NCBI GenBank assembly: GCA_021777335.1 | Contig: JAJYDT010000012.1 | Location: forward strand, 1-49,927 | Origin: Pseudomonadota bacterium | Lineage (GTDB): Bacteria; Pseudomonadota; Gammaproteobacteria; Acidiferrobacterales; Acidiferrobacteraceae | DNA: 49,927 bases | Direction of reading: 5' to 3' | Shown: in pieces, positions 1 through 8,819 of the stretch | How the letters are laid out: each line of letters opens with the position of its first letter | How positions within the stretch are numbered: the stretch's first letter is position 1 | The notes under the pieces: generated by a model | The model's database searches: none | What the model saw: only the letters and a program-made list of their open reading frames with translations | Told to the model about the DNA's origin: nothing | Made by a program: the position numbers and the translations under genes

Positions 1-81
1 GCATTCGAGACACCGCCCGGCAATTTGCCGGGCGACATCGGCATCCTGGTGCTGTTCACGGTCGCATCGCCCTTGCCCTAG
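1..81 (+). CDS. 3' end of an unidentified protein (partial)
   Basis: An open frame runs from the first base to a TAG at 79-81 and encodes 26 residues, including a hydrophobic stretch (GILVLFTVASPLP) just before the stop. It could be the C-terminus of a gene beginning outside the window. A short GC-rich inverted repeat follows the stop. No family can be named from so few residues, and chance openness is a real alternative. Confidence 0.3.
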   Translation, partial: AFETPPGNLPGDIGILVLFTVASPLP

Positions 82-96
82 TCACACCCGGACCTG

Positions 97-119
97 CCGG
101 GCGCAATCATCCCGCCCGG
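97..119 (+). terminator. possible GC-rich hairpin after the partial gene
   Basis: CCGGGCG at 97-103 pairs with CGCCCGG at 113-119 around a 9-base loop, 15 bases after the TAG. There is no T-run after it, so it is at best a weak intrinsic terminator or a pause/stability hairpin. Confidence 0.25.
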
Positions 120-506
120 TATGGGCATCCCTCGCCTTTGTAACACAACCGCTGACCTCTTCCCACACCTAACCGGAGGGATTCCTGCCCCACGCAGACC
201 GCAGGGCCGCAATCGCCTCGGTGGGCTCGTGGGCCAAGCATCGACCATGGGCTCGCCCCCCCTACACAGGTGTGTGACGTTCCGGCTGTCCGCCAGTAGG
301 TTTTGCGACAGGCGTATCAGACAGACATATCATAGGACGCCTGCGGCGTCCGCGCTATCCTTCCCCCCACGCTGAATGGCGAGGCTAGGCGCGCAGAAGG
401 GCAATGTCGCGACACTGGGCGATGGGACCACATCCTCCGGCCAAACCCCCTGCCCGACATCCGGGGGACCGATCATGGTGCCTGGCGTTCCCCCGAACAG
501 ACCCTT
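120..506. other. non-coding stretch, no gene recognised
   Basis: This is GC-rich sequence between the partial gene and the 3' end of the DUF190 gene. Short open frames occur on both strands but lack ribosome binding sites and look like no known protein. I see no tRNA, repeat or riboswitch in it. Confidence 0.5.
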
Positions 507-839
507 TCAGGGCGCCGAATCGGGACAGGAACAAAGCGCGTTCCATTGCACCATGTGGCCCGCTGGGATCAAGCCGTTCAGGACCTTGAGGGCGGATCTC
601 ACCACCTCGGGCTCATCGAAAAACTCGATCACGAGCGGCAGGTTGGCGGTCAGCCTGAGGAGATCCGCCGAATGCACTTCGCCCTTGGTACCGAAACCCG
701 CTATTCCGCGGAACACAGTAACACCATGCACGCGGTGTTCATCGTGCAATAGACTGAAGATCTCCTCCATCAAATTTGTCCGCCGCCCGTGATCAGCTTC
801 GCTGACATAGATGCGCACCATAGTGACGTTCTTTTCCAT
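507..839 (-). CDS. DUF190 (UPF0166) family protein
   Basis: This encodes a 110-residue soluble protein with the DUF190 signature: an early YVSEADH segment, a central HGVTVFRGIAGFG segment, and a later LPLVIEFFDEPE segment. The fold is a small alpha/beta (PII-like) domain. DUF190 genes commonly sit beside crcB fluoride channel genes, as here, where it starts 12 bases after the crcB stop. Its exact role is unknown; a regulatory or accessory role in fluoride resistance is inferred from that linkage. The ATG at 839 is preceded by GGAGG at good spacing, which fixes the start. It is the last gene of the minus-strand run beginning at the hyfC-like gene. Confidence 0.85.
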   Translation of the reverse strand: MEKNVTMVRIYVSEADHGRRTNLMEEIFSLLHDEHRVHGVTVFRGIAGFGTKGEVHSADLLRLTANLPLVIEFFDEPEVVRSALKVLNGLIPAGHMVQWNALCSCPDSAP

Positions 840-851
840 ATTGCCTCCAGA

Positions 852-1226
852 CTATAGATTGCGAGCAATGTAAGCGCCGGCAAACGCCGCGCCCAGTCCC
901 ATAGCCAGCGATAACGCCACATATAGCGCCGCCCTGGCCGCTTCGCCTTGCTGCACAAGCAGCACAACTTCCATAGAAAAGGTGGAGAACGTCGTGAAGC
1001 CGCCGAGCACGCCAGTAAGGACTCCAGTTCGGACGGCGGGCGTTATCGCGACACGCTCCAGGGTTTCGATAAACAGAAAACCCATAAAGAACGCGCCGAG
1101 GACATTGATCGTCAGGGTGGCGTAAGGGAAGCCGCTGCCAAATATCTCCGGGATCAGACCCTCGAGGTAGAACCGGGCCACACAGCCGAACGCCCCGCCC
1201 ACAGAGATTGCCAGATAATTCCGCAC
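852..1226 (-). CDS. crcB: CrcB/Fluc fluoride ion channel
   Basis: This 124-residue protein has four hydrophobic helices, the usual CrcB/Fluc size. Recognisable motifs are GGAFGCVARF near the N-terminus, TLTINVLGAFFMG (the conserved Asn of the pore) and GVLGGFTTFSTFS (the phenylalanine-box region with the central Na+ site). Family members form dual-topology dimers that export fluoride from the cytoplasm. The gene starts 12 bases after the hyfB-like stop, so it appears co-transcribed with that complex, leaving no room for its own fluoride riboswitch. The start at 1226 follows a purine-rich AAGGAGGA. The functional link to the upstream complex is unclear. Confidence 0.93.
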   Translation of the reverse strand: MRNYLAISVGGAFGCVARFYLEGLIPEIFGSGFPYATLTINVLGAFFMGFLFIETLERVAITPAVRTGVLTGVLGGFTTFSTFSMEVVLLVQQGEAARAALYVALSLAMGLGAAFAGAYIARNL

Positions 1227-1238
1227 CGCGCGTCCTCC

Positions 1239-3230
1239 TTACCGGAATAACGACAGAGCGAGAATACCGACCAGCAACGCGCCGATCAGCACGAGATAGA
1301 AATTCAGGTTCCCTGACTGCAACGCGCGCAGTTTTCCTGACACGTACCAGACGCCCCGGGTCACCGGTGAAAACAGGTAAGGACCAAAAAGTGGCGCGAT
1401 GCGGTAATTGAAGATCAGGCGCTTGACGAAGTATGGCTGACCCTCATGCTCCCGCCGGGCCTGTAGGACGGGGCGATAGACGAAACTATAAAAAGTACGC
1501 AGCGCGTTGGAAAATGAGAGCGCAGTAGTCGCGGCGCGTGTGGCGTCCTCCCGCATGCCACCAAACCAGACTGGTACCCGGGACACGGGCCTGCCGCGTG
1601 CCGAGATGGCAAGGAACGCAAGCGGAATCAGTGCCAGCAGTGGCATCACAATGATCAACAGGCTAGGTGAAATGAAGGCGAAGCTCGCACTGAGCGGGAC
1701 AAGCAGCCATCCGCTTCGCATCGATGTCACTACCGGCGCGCTGGAGATGCCTGCTGAAGCGGCATTGAGTGCCAGAAGCCAGTGTGGCATGCCCGCGGCA
1801 AGCACCAGACTTGCGAAACCAAGGAAAAACACCCCGAGACTGACAGACCACGCGACACCAGGACTGCGATCTTTACCGTTGCCGAGGAGCGCAAGGCCGA
1901 ACAGTTTGACAAAGGTCGCAAGGGCAATAGCCGCGGTTAGAGCGAGCCCAGCGCCCGCAAGCGCAAGGGTCAGGCGGCCAACGATGCCGGTGAGATGAAA
2001 ACCCTGAAAGACGGTCTCAAAAACATACCATTCGGTCACGAATCCTGCCTGTGGGGGAAGTGACGCAAGGCTCATGGCAGCAAGCAGCAGGCCAACTCCA
2101 AGCGGCCAAGGGCTGCGCCGCATCAGCCCCCGCTGCGTGATGTGGTAACTTCCAGAACTGCGGTATACGCCATCCGCGCCGAGAAAAAGCGCACCCTTAG
2201 TCAGGGCGTGGCTGGCAAGATGCAGAAGTGCCACGATCCAAGCCAGCCCGGCGAGCGCAAGCAGCCCGTCTCTGCGAAATAATACCGCGGCCCCCAGCAT
2301 GGTCACTGCAATGGCCGCGTTCTCGGCGGACGACAGACTCAGCATCGTGCGCCAGTCTTCCTGCTGAAAAGCATAAAGGGCAGCCAGGATCGCGCTGAAC
2401 ACGCCGGCGACGGTGATCACGACGCCGAGAGCGAGCACCTCCGTGGTGTGGCCATGTGGAAGCCAATCGAGCAATGCCCGGCCCAACCCAAAAAAGGCAG
2501 CATTCAGGATCACGCCGGAGAGCAACGCGCCAGTGGCGCCGCTCGCCGAGCCATAGGCGCCCGGAAACCACTCGTAAAAAGGCAGGATACCAAGCTTCGC
2601 ACCGAAACCCGCGAGCAGCAAGAAACCAATAAAGAACGCCCCGATGCCCGATAGATGCGTAACCGGGGATAGGAACCCTACGAATGCCATTGCCCCCGAC
2701 TGACGACTCAGCAGAAGCATCGCCAGCAGAAGCGCCACCGCCCCAGCCTCAAGCAGGGTCAACATGAACAAGACTGCTCGTCCGGCCTGCCTGTCCAGAC
2801 CGTCCGCGAGGATCATAAGAGCGCCCCCCAGACTCATGAGTTCCCACGCGATGAGGAAGGAAACCGCGTCCTGCAGACCGAACACACCCAGGGCGCCGAT
2901 GAGGGCGACCCCGGCGCCGAAGAACCAACGTTGCCCACCGGCGGGCACGGGCGTTCCAAGACCGCAGGCGATCGCCGCCGGAATGAGGCCGAAACCCATG
3001 AGCCATAGAGCGGCCGGCGTGTAGCGCACGAAGACTGGTTGCCCAGCCAAAGTAACTGGCAAGGCCAAGGGTGCAATCCCATGCGGCAGCGCCACAAACG
3101 CAGCCAGGATCCCTCCGGCAGCGCCGAGAACCAGCAAGATCCTCGTGATTAGGGCGTGCGCCCCGATCAGGGTACTTGCCAAGGCAAACGCCCAAAAGAT
3201 CGCTGCGGCCTGCAGGAGGTCAGTTGCCAA
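1239..3230 (-). CDS. HyfB-like proton-translocating membrane subunit (Ehr complex)
   Basis: This is a large polytopic membrane protein (663 residues) of the NuoL/NuoM/MrpA antiporter-like family, closest in style to hydrogenase-4 subunit B. The helix with AWELMSLGGALMIL carries the conserved glutamate of this family, and later helices hold the Lys/His residues typical of the ion channel (FGAKLGILPFYEWFPGAY, LLHLASHALTKGALFLGADG). I chose the TTG at 3230 because GGAGG lies six bases upstream and the frame then overlaps the upstream gene by 11 bases. An upstream start would force a much longer overlap. It is the last of the hyf-like genes and should form one ion-translocating arm. Confidence 0.85.
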   Translation of the reverse strand: MATDLLQAAAIFWAFALASTLIGAHALITRILLVLGAAGGILAAFVALPHGIAPLALPVTLAGQPVFVRYTPAALWLMGFGLIPAAIACGLGTPVPAGGQRWFFGAGVALIGALGVFGLQDAVSFLIAWELMSLGGALMILADGLDRQAGRAVLFMLTLLEAGAVALLLAMLLLSRQSGAMAFVGFLSPVTHLSGIGAFFIGFLLLAGFGAKLGILPFYEWFPGAYGSASGATGALLSGVILNAAFFGLGRALLDWLPHGHTTEVLALGVVITVAGVFSAILAALYAFQQEDWRTMLSLSSAENAAIAVTMLGAAVLFRRDGLLALAGLAWIVALLHLASHALTKGALFLGADGVYRSSGSYHITQRGLMRRSPWPLGVGLLLAAMSLASLPPQAGFVTEWYVFETVFQGFHLTGIVGRLTLALAGAGLALTAAIALATFVKLFGLALLGNGKDRSPGVAWSVSLGVFFLGFASLVLAAGMPHWLLALNAASAGISSAPVVTSMRSGWLLVPLSASFAFISPSLLIIVMPLLALIPLAFLAISARGRPVSRVPVWFGGMREDATRAATTALSFSNALRTFYSFVYRPVLQARREHEGQPYFVKRLIFNYRIAPLFGPYLFSPVTRGVWYVSGKLRALQSGNLNFYLVLIGALLVGILALSLFR

Positions 3231-4023
3231 GGTGTCCTCCCTGAACCCGCTGAGGCGCGCGCCCGAGCAGCATGAGGAGGGCGTCAATCATAGCCGCCGG
3301 GTTTGGCGGACAGCCAGGTAGATAGAGATCTACTGGCAGCACACCGTCCAGGCCCCGGCCGCAGGCATAACCGTCCGCGATAACACCTCCGGATACGGCG
3401 CAGGTGCCCATTGCCATCACCCAGTGTGGTTCGGGCATGGCGCGGTAGGCCTCAAGAAGTGGTCCCCGCATCGCGTAGGTAATCGGACCCGTAACCAAAA
3501 GCAGGTCCGCCGCACGCGGCGAGGCAGTGAAAAAAATGCCAAGACGGTGCAGGTTGTAAAATGGGTTATTTAGTGCCTGCAGTTCCGATTCGCAGCCATT
3601 GCAGGACCCCGCGTCCACATGCCGTACATGCAGGCTGCGGCCGAAAACTTTCTGGATCTTACCCGGCAGTTGCCGTCCCGGTTCAGACGCAAGCGCCTCC
3701 TGCCATACAAGATCATCACGTCTGCGTACACCAAAGGCCCAGTCTGAGGAACGGGCGAACGCGCCCTCGGGGCACGCCTCGATGCAGAGCTGACACACGA
3801 TGCAACGCCCATAGTCGACCTGCACGGTACGGGCCGGCCCGGGATCAATCCGGATTGCACCGGGCAGACAGACCACGGCACATGCCTCGCAATCCGGCGC
3901 GCAGCGTGCGGGGTCATGGCGCGGCATGCCGCACAGCCCTTCCTGACCGTCCTGATCGCCGGCAAACGGCCAATCGATGGTGGCTTTCCCTCGTTGTAAA
4001 CCGAACAGCGTCCACACAGGCAT
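3220..4023 (-). CDS. fused ferredoxin (HyfH-like) and NuoB-like (HyfI-like) subunit
   Basis: This 267-residue protein joins two modules that are usually separate. Residues about 35-90 form a 2x[4Fe-4S] ferredoxin domain with cysteines 41, 45, 48, 52 and 74, 77, 80, 84. Residues about 130-255 form a NuoB/hydrogenase small-subunit domain with the proximal cluster ligands in CNGCESE (141, 144), GTCAVSGG (208) and PGCPPNP (238). All expected cluster ligands are present, so electron transfer through this arm looks intact. It sits between the hyfG-like and hyfB-like genes, with 8 bases separating it from the former. In Escherichia coli the equivalents are hyfH and hyfI, two adjacent genes. Confidence 0.88.
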   Translation of the reverse strand: MPVWTLFGLQRGKATIDWPFAGDQDGQEGLCGMPRHDPARCAPDCEACAVVCLPGAIRIDPGPARTVQVDYGRCIVCQLCIEACPEGAFARSSDWAFGVRRRDDLVWQEALASEPGRQLPGKIQKVFGRSLHVRHVDAGSCNGCESELQALNNPFYNLHRLGIFFTASPRAADLLLVTGPITYAMRGPLLEAYRAMPEPHWVMAMGTCAVSGGVIADGYACGRGLDGVLPVDLYLPGCPPNPAAMIDALLMLLGRAPQRVQGGHLGN

Positions 4024-4031
4024 GACTCCTC

Positions 4032-5513
4032 CTAACGATCGCAGCCAGAAACGGTGAGACCAAAGCTCGCCTCGTTGATGGCGTAGTCCATCATGTTGCT
4101 ATCGTGTACCGTGTAGGGAAACACCCGCCAGTTGGAAAAAGAGGGCGACTTGACCTTCACCCGGGCGATCGCACCGTCCCTGCTAAGATGCACCGCGTAG
4201 AACACCGTTCCGCGGGCCGATTCTGCCCAACCAAGACCCTCCGCGGCCTGGCACGGCGTGCACGCGCTACGCACTGACCCCTCTGGCAGGAGCGGTAATA
4301 CATGCTGGATCAAGGCAATTGCGATCTCGATCTCCTCGATGCGTACCTCCATGCGTGCCTGGGCATCGCCATCCTCCCGGATGGCCACGGTCACCGGCAG
4401 TTGTGCGTATGCAGCATAGGGGTGATCTCGGCGCGTATCGCGGTCAAGACCGGATGCCCGCTCGACGGGACCGGTTGCCCCCTGATCAAACGCAGTCTGA
4501 CGCGCAAGCACGCCGGTCGTGATCAAGCGATCGAGATGACTGTTCGTCGCCAAGAGGCGGCGTGTATAGTTGTGGATCTCCCGGCGCAGAACCTCAAGTT
4601 CACTTCCGAGCCACCGTGGCGCAAGATCCCGCTGCAAACCGCCCGGCACCAGCACACCCCGCAGAAAACGGCTGCCGCTGAGACGCGCATTGATCTGCTT
4701 GACGCGCTCCTCCAGAAATTTTCCTTCGGCTTCGCCGACCTTGAGGGTCGTGGTATGGCACAGATAACCCAGATAATGAAGATGGTTATAGATCCGCTCG
4801 AGCTCCGCGAGCAGTACCCGCAGCCATTGTGCACGCGGCGGGGGCTCGCAACCGCATGCGCTCTCAACAGCCTGACAAAACGCTAGGGCATGGGCAAGGC
4901 TGCCCACACCGGATACCCGTTCGGCGAGCAAAGTGCCATGCGACACCGAAAGGCCCTCGAAACGCTTTTCCATCCCGCGGTGTTTGAAGAACAGATGCGC
5001 ATCGTAATGGAGAATACCTTCTCCAATATAGATAAACGTGAACTGGGCCGACTCTTGGACGTCACCACGGATCGGCCCGAACGGCAGTTGCTGCACATCC
5101 TCGCCTTGGACAGGCGGCAGGCGGCGGGGCTCTGGCACAAAAGGCATCGGCTCGTTGCGTCGATAAACCGGACTGAGGGGCGGTGCCGAAGGTCGAGCCC
5201 CTTCATGCAACACCAGCGGATAAGGCTCCGGATGCCCCGAGAACCGGACGCCGCAGAGATCCATCATCTCGCGTTCATACCAACCAAGGAGCGGCGAGAT
5301 CGAAGCGAGGCTTGGTGTCGCTTCCCCGGGAGCCACGCGCCATATCTCAAATGGGCGCCCGCTGCCATTGTCCGCGATATAGCGAAGCTCGGCGGCTTCG
5401 ACATCCGGGAACCAGGCATAGGCCATCTGCATACGCCCACCCTCGTGCAGCACCCGCATACAGGCGTCCGGAAGCGCATCGGAGCGAAGGTCCTGAACTC
5501 CCGCGCTGTTCAT
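4032..5513 (-). CDS. HyfG/NuoCD-like large subunit lacking NiFe ligands (Ehr complex)
   Basis: This 493-residue protein has a NuoC-like N-terminal domain (about 1-130; GWYEREMMDLCGVRFSGHP is typical) fused to a NuoD/hydrogenase large-subunit domain. Group 4 hydrogenases carry two CxxC motifs that hold the NiFe centre. Here the first is ERVSGVGS (residues 198-205), with Ser201 and Gly204 where cysteines belong. The C-terminal motif is reduced to TVSGCDR, with no CxxC. The protein therefore should not bind NiFe. This matches the energy-converting-hydrogenase-related (Ehr) complexes known from comparative genomics, whose substrate is largely unknown. Its 3' neighbour starts 8 bases away and its 5' neighbour overlaps by 4. 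Confidence 0.88.
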   Translation of the reverse strand: MNSAGVQDLRSDALPDACMRVLHEGGRMQMAYAWFPDVEAAELRYIADNGSGRPFEIWRVAPGEATPSLASISPLLGWYEREMMDLCGVRFSGHPEPYPLVLHEGARPSAPPLSPVYRRNEPMPFVPEPRRLPPVQGEDVQQLPFGPIRGDVQESAQFTFIYIGEGILHYDAHLFFKHRGMEKRFEGLSVSHGTLLAERVSGVGSLAHALAFCQAVESACGCEPPPRAQWLRVLLAELERIYNHLHYLGYLCHTTTLKVGEAEGKFLEERVKQINARLSGSRFLRGVLVPGGLQRDLAPRWLGSELEVLRREIHNYTRRLLATNSHLDRLITTGVLARQTAFDQGATGPVERASGLDRDTRRDHPYAAYAQLPVTVAIREDGDAQARMEVRIEEIEIAIALIQHVLPLLPEGSVRSACTPCQAAEGLGWAESARGTVFYAVHLSRDGAIARVKVKSPSFSNWRVFPYTVHDSNMMDYAINEASFGLTVSGCDR

Positions 5514-6970
5514 GTCGCACCTCCCAGGGCATGGTCAACCGCGCCGAAATAATGCCACAGCGCCTGCGGCCACCAGAGCCCGAAGACCAGGAGCGGCACG
5601 ATGGCAAGCCACATAGGCGCGATGCACCAGAAGCTCAGACGGTCAGGCTCAACAGGATCCGGAATCTGCGGCGTGAACATCATGTGGCGAAAATGATTGA
5701 GGAAACCCACAAAGATTACAACCAGGAGCACCGCCATCACGAACACGGCCCAGGTATTTGCCCCGGACATGCCCGCTCTGAGGATTGTCACTTCACTCAG
5801 AAAGAGTCCGAAGGGTGGCGCCCCGGTAATCGCGACGGCGCCCGCAAGCCACAGAACTCCTGTGACCGGAAGACGCTGCAGCACACCACCGATCTTTGGG
5901 ATCTCTTTTGTTCCAAACGAGCGCATCACATTGCCCGCACCGAAGAACATAAGAGGCTTGTTGAGAGAGTGATTCAGCATGTGATACAGGGCGGCAGCGA
6001 CCCCCAAGGGGCCACCGAAACCGAAACCGAGCGCCATGATACCCATGTGCTCGACGCTCGAGTAGGCCATCAGGCGTTTCACGCCCTCCTGCCGTACGAT
6101 GAAGAGCACAGCAATGAAGAGTGAAAAGATACCGAGGATCACGAGCGCTGCACGAGGGATGGGGCCGAGACGGGCCCGGTCTGTGATCGCGAGAAACCGC
6201 ACAATTCCGAGCATGGCCGTGTTGAGCAATGCCCCGGAGAGCATGGCGGAGACCGGTGCCGGACCTTCGCTGTGCGCATCCGGAAGCCAAGTATGCATCG
6301 GTGCGAGTCCTGCCTTCGTACCGTATCCCACGAGTACCAGCAGAAACGCGAGGATCAGAAGGGTAGGGTTCATCCGCGCCGCGGCATCACCAAGCACGGA
6401 CCATGTCATGTCATAACTTGGGCCGAGAACAAGACTGCCCGCCCAATAAAACAGGATCGTGCCGAGCAGGGCAAGGCTGATGCCGGCGGACACGATGATG
6501 ATGTACTTCCATGCAGCCTCAGTGCTCTCGGCACCGCGTTCGAAACCGACAAGAAAGGTGCTGACCAGAGTGGTCAGTTCGACGGTGATCCAGAATACGC
6601 CTACGTTATTCATGAGCGGGGCCACCAACATGGTGAGTGCGAAACCCGCGAAAAGCGCGTAGAAAACGTACAGGCGCGGCTCCTCGTCGAGCAGCCGCAT
6701 GTATCCCACGGCATAGATCGACGACAGCAGGTAGACAATCGCCACGCACAGCAGCACCCACGCCCCTGGGGGATCCAGCAGCACGTAACCGTCCCAGTAA
6801 AGGTGTGGACCGCCGAGACTCAGAAAGGGCAGTGGCAGTGCGGCCAACGCGACGACAATGCTCGCCGCGAGATTCAGGTGCTCAGCAACCCGTGGTCGCC
6901 GTGCGACAAGGCTCCCGATGATCGCAAGAACGGGTGAGAACGTCAGAATCAGCAGCAGACAGCCCCGCAT
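5510..6970 (-). CDS. HyfF-like antiporter-type membrane subunit (Ehr complex)
   Basis: This 486-residue membrane protein of the NuoM/NuoN/MrpD family resembles hydrogenase-4 subunit F. Key segments are VFWITVELTTLVSTFLVGFE, with the conserved helix-5 glutamate, GTKAGLAPMHTWLPDAHSE, with the conserved lysine and the discontinuous-helix proline, and LYHMLNHSLNKPLMFFGAGN. It is the second antiporter-like channel in the operon beside the hyfB-like gene. Its ATG overlaps the end of the hyfE-like gene by one base, and its end overlaps the hyfG-like start by four bases, typical of translational coupling. Confidence 0.87.
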   Translation of the reverse strand: MRGCLLLILTFSPVLAIIGSLVARRPRVAEHLNLAASIVVALAALPLPFLSLGGPHLYWDGYVLLDPPGAWVLLCVAIVYLLSSIYAVGYMRLLDEEPRLYVFYALFAGFALTMLVAPLMNNVGVFWITVELTTLVSTFLVGFERGAESTEAAWKYIIIVSAGISLALLGTILFYWAGSLVLGPSYDMTWSVLGDAAARMNPTLLILAFLLVLVGYGTKAGLAPMHTWLPDAHSEGPAPVSAMLSGALLNTAMLGIVRFLAITDRARLGPIPRAALVILGIFSLFIAVLFIVRQEGVKRLMAYSSVEHMGIMALGFGFGGPLGVAAALYHMLNHSLNKPLMFFGAGNVMRSFGTKEIPKIGGVLQRLPVTGVLWLAGAVAITGAPPFGLFLSEVTILRAGMSGANTWAVFVMAVLLVVIFVGFLNHFRHMMFTPQIPDPVEPDRLSFWCIAPMWLAIVPLLVFGLWWPQALWHYFGAVDHALGGAT

Positions 6971-7650
6971 CAGCCCACCAGCCTTTTAAGCTCGCGACTG
7001 CTGGTGCTGCCGACGTGCACCATCAGATAACGCACGAGGACACCAAAACTTGCTACAACCACAAGCAGGTCAAAGAGAATCACCAGCTCGATCAGGAGTG
7101 GCATACCCGGAACCAGGATCTGCGATCCAAGGAAAATCCCGTTTTCCAGCACCAGAAGGCCAAGAATCTGGCTGATCGCCTCGTGCCGTATCGCCAGCAT
7201 CAGGAACCCAATGAGCTTCATGGAAAGCATCACGGTGAGCGCAAGGACCGCAATGGTCGAGAGCAGCCCGAGGCTCGCGCTGATGTGTCTTGCAACGATG
7301 AACGCGAAAACTACCAGGAACGCCCCGATCACCAGGCTCGAGCTTGGCTGCAGCACAGCCTGCAGTTCACGCGCGACATGTAGACGGCGGATGATACGTA
7401 GTAAGAGATAAGGCAGCAGAAGACCGCGGAACAGCGCCGTCAGTATAGCAATGAAATAGAGCTCCGGATAATGGCCATAGTAGCCCACAACGGCAGACAG
7501 GAGCGCGATCATCCAGCTCTGCGCCGTGAACGCGTATAGATAGCTCATGATCCAGCGGGAGCCCAGCATGACAAACGCAGCCAGCAGGCTCGCGATCGCA
7601 AGGAGGCTGAAGAGCGAGGAGGCAACTGGACTGAGATGCGTGATGAGCAT
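6970..7650 (-). CDS. HyfE-like membrane subunit (Ehr complex)
   Basis: This 226-residue hydrophobic protein has six or seven predicted helices and matches the size and character of hydrogenase-4 subunit E. Its middle part corresponds to the small NuoK-like/MrpC-like subunit (GLLVLENGIFLGSQILVPGMP has the conserved glutamate). It is three bases downstream of the hyfC-like gene and overlaps the hyfF-like gene by one base. By family it sits between the antiporter modules and the hydrophilic arm. No hyfD-like gene is present, so hyfB- and hyfF-like proteins are the only antiporter-type subunits here. Confidence 0.83.
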   Translation of the reverse strand: MLITHLSPVASSLFSLLAIASLLAAFVMLGSRWIMSYLYAFTAQSWMIALLSAVVGYYGHYPELYFIAILTALFRGLLLPYLLLRIIRRLHVARELQAVLQPSSSLVIGAFLVVFAFIVARHISASLGLLSTIAVLALTVMLSMKLIGFLMLAIRHEAISQILGLLVLENGIFLGSQILVPGMPLLIELVILFDLLVVVASFGVLVRYLMVHVGSTSSRELKRLVG

Positions 7651-7653
7651 GGA

Positions 7654-8601
7654 CTATTTCAGCTGATTGGCGACGATCGCAAGTATGGCAAGCAGAAACG
7701 AGGCCGCCAGCGGTTCCTGATAACGGTAGAAACGCAGTCGCGATTGGGCCGTCTCCACCGTTGCGACCACGAGACCCACGAGGGCGCACTTGCCAAGCAG
7801 CGCGAGGGTCGCTCCAGCGACACCGGGAATGGTGCCGGCGCTAGAAAGTCCCCACGGAAGGATCAGTACGTTGCAGAAAATCGTGTACAGGATGAACTGC
7901 TTCATCATTGAAGACCATTTGGCGAGCGCGAGCAGGGGCCCGGAGTATTCAAGGACTCGGGCCTCTTCGATCATGTACACCTCGATGTGCGTGCTGGAAT
8001 GGATCGGCAGACGATCCGTTTCGACTAGAAGCAAGATAAAAAATGCGAGCACCAGAAACACATGCGCCGGACTCCAGTAGACAGCGAGATCGGCTACCAA
8101 GAGATGGTTGACCACAAACGGCAGCATGGACTTCGCGAGCAGTGTGATCCCAACGAATACAAGGATCAGGGTGGGTTCGGCAAGGATACCAAGCATGACC
8201 GCGCGGCTCGAGCCGATTCCGCCGTATGCACTGCCAGAATCCAGACCGGCCAGCACGATCACGAACGAGCCAAGCGTAAGGATCAATCCGCCGCCCAGGA
8301 TGTCTCCCATGCTGGAAAGGGGCAGAGGATAGTTGGTCAAGACCGGGATCAGGATCGGAACGGTCAGCATCGCGGTGAAGGAGACCACGGGGGCTGCCCA
8401 GTAGACCCAACTCGCGGTGTCCGGTACGACGCGCTGCTTGTGAAACAGTTTCCACAAATCCCGATAGGGCTGGAATATCCCCGGTCCCTGGGCGCGCTGT
8501 ATGCGTTCCTCGGTCTGCACAATGATGCCCTGCAGCAACGGCGCCAAGAGCAGCACGGTCAGTACCTGGGTGCACTGCAAAAGGATCTCGCGCACGATCA
8601 T
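7654..8601 (-). CDS. HyfC/NuoH-like membrane anchor subunit (Ehr complex)
   Basis: This 315-residue membrane protein of the NuoH/HyfC/HycD family links the hydrophilic arm to the membrane arm. The early loop EERIQRAQGPGIFQPYRDLW is the classical RRGP-like signature region, and YMIEEARVLEYSGP matches the conserved EREL-type loop near the presumed quinone or coupling site. I start it at the ATG at 8601 (MIVREILLQ) because homologues begin with this helix; a longer frame upstream adds 24 unlike residues. It is the first gene of the six-gene hyf-like operon, so the promoter should lie within 8602-8819. Confidence 0.85.
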   Translation of the reverse strand: MIVREILLQCTQVLTVLLLAPLLQGIIVQTEERIQRAQGPGIFQPYRDLWKLFHKQRVVPDTASWVYWAAPVVSFTAMLTVPILIPVLTNYPLPLSSMGDILGGGLILTLGSFVIVLAGLDSGSAYGGIGSSRAVMLGILAEPTLILVFVGITLLAKSMLPFVVNHLLVADLAVYWSPAHVFLVLAFFILLLVETDRLPIHSSTHIEVYMIEEARVLEYSGPLLALAKWSSMMKQFILYTIFCNVLILPWGLSSAGTIPGVAGATLALLGKCALVGLVVATVETAQSRLRFYRYQEPLAASFLLAILAIVANQLK

Positions 8602-8819
8602 ACGGTAACATCCCGAGAAAAATGACGCGCGATCAGCGGAAAACACCGACGCAAGCAGCGGAGGGCATAACAATTGGCACGTGTCGCCTGCATGACTCCC
8701 ACTTCCAGTCAGGATGAGCAGGAGTTATCAGCCAATGCGGCGGTTCAAGGCGAACCCCATCGCCATTTGTTATGTGTTGCGCTGACCATAGCGGTTCCCC
8801 CTCTCGGTGTCAACACGAT

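Noticed and set aside
1227-1238. A fluoride riboswitch before crcB
   Set aside because: Only twelve bases separate crcB from the preceding gene, so there is no room for the structure.
4032-5513. A functional NiFe hydrogenase large subunit
   Set aside because: None of the four nickel-binding cysteines is present.
5183-6124. A 313-residue plus-strand frame opposite the hyfG- and hyfF-like genes
   Set aside because: Composition (Arg, His, Pro rich) and its position opposite two clear membrane-complex genes show it is a shadow frame.
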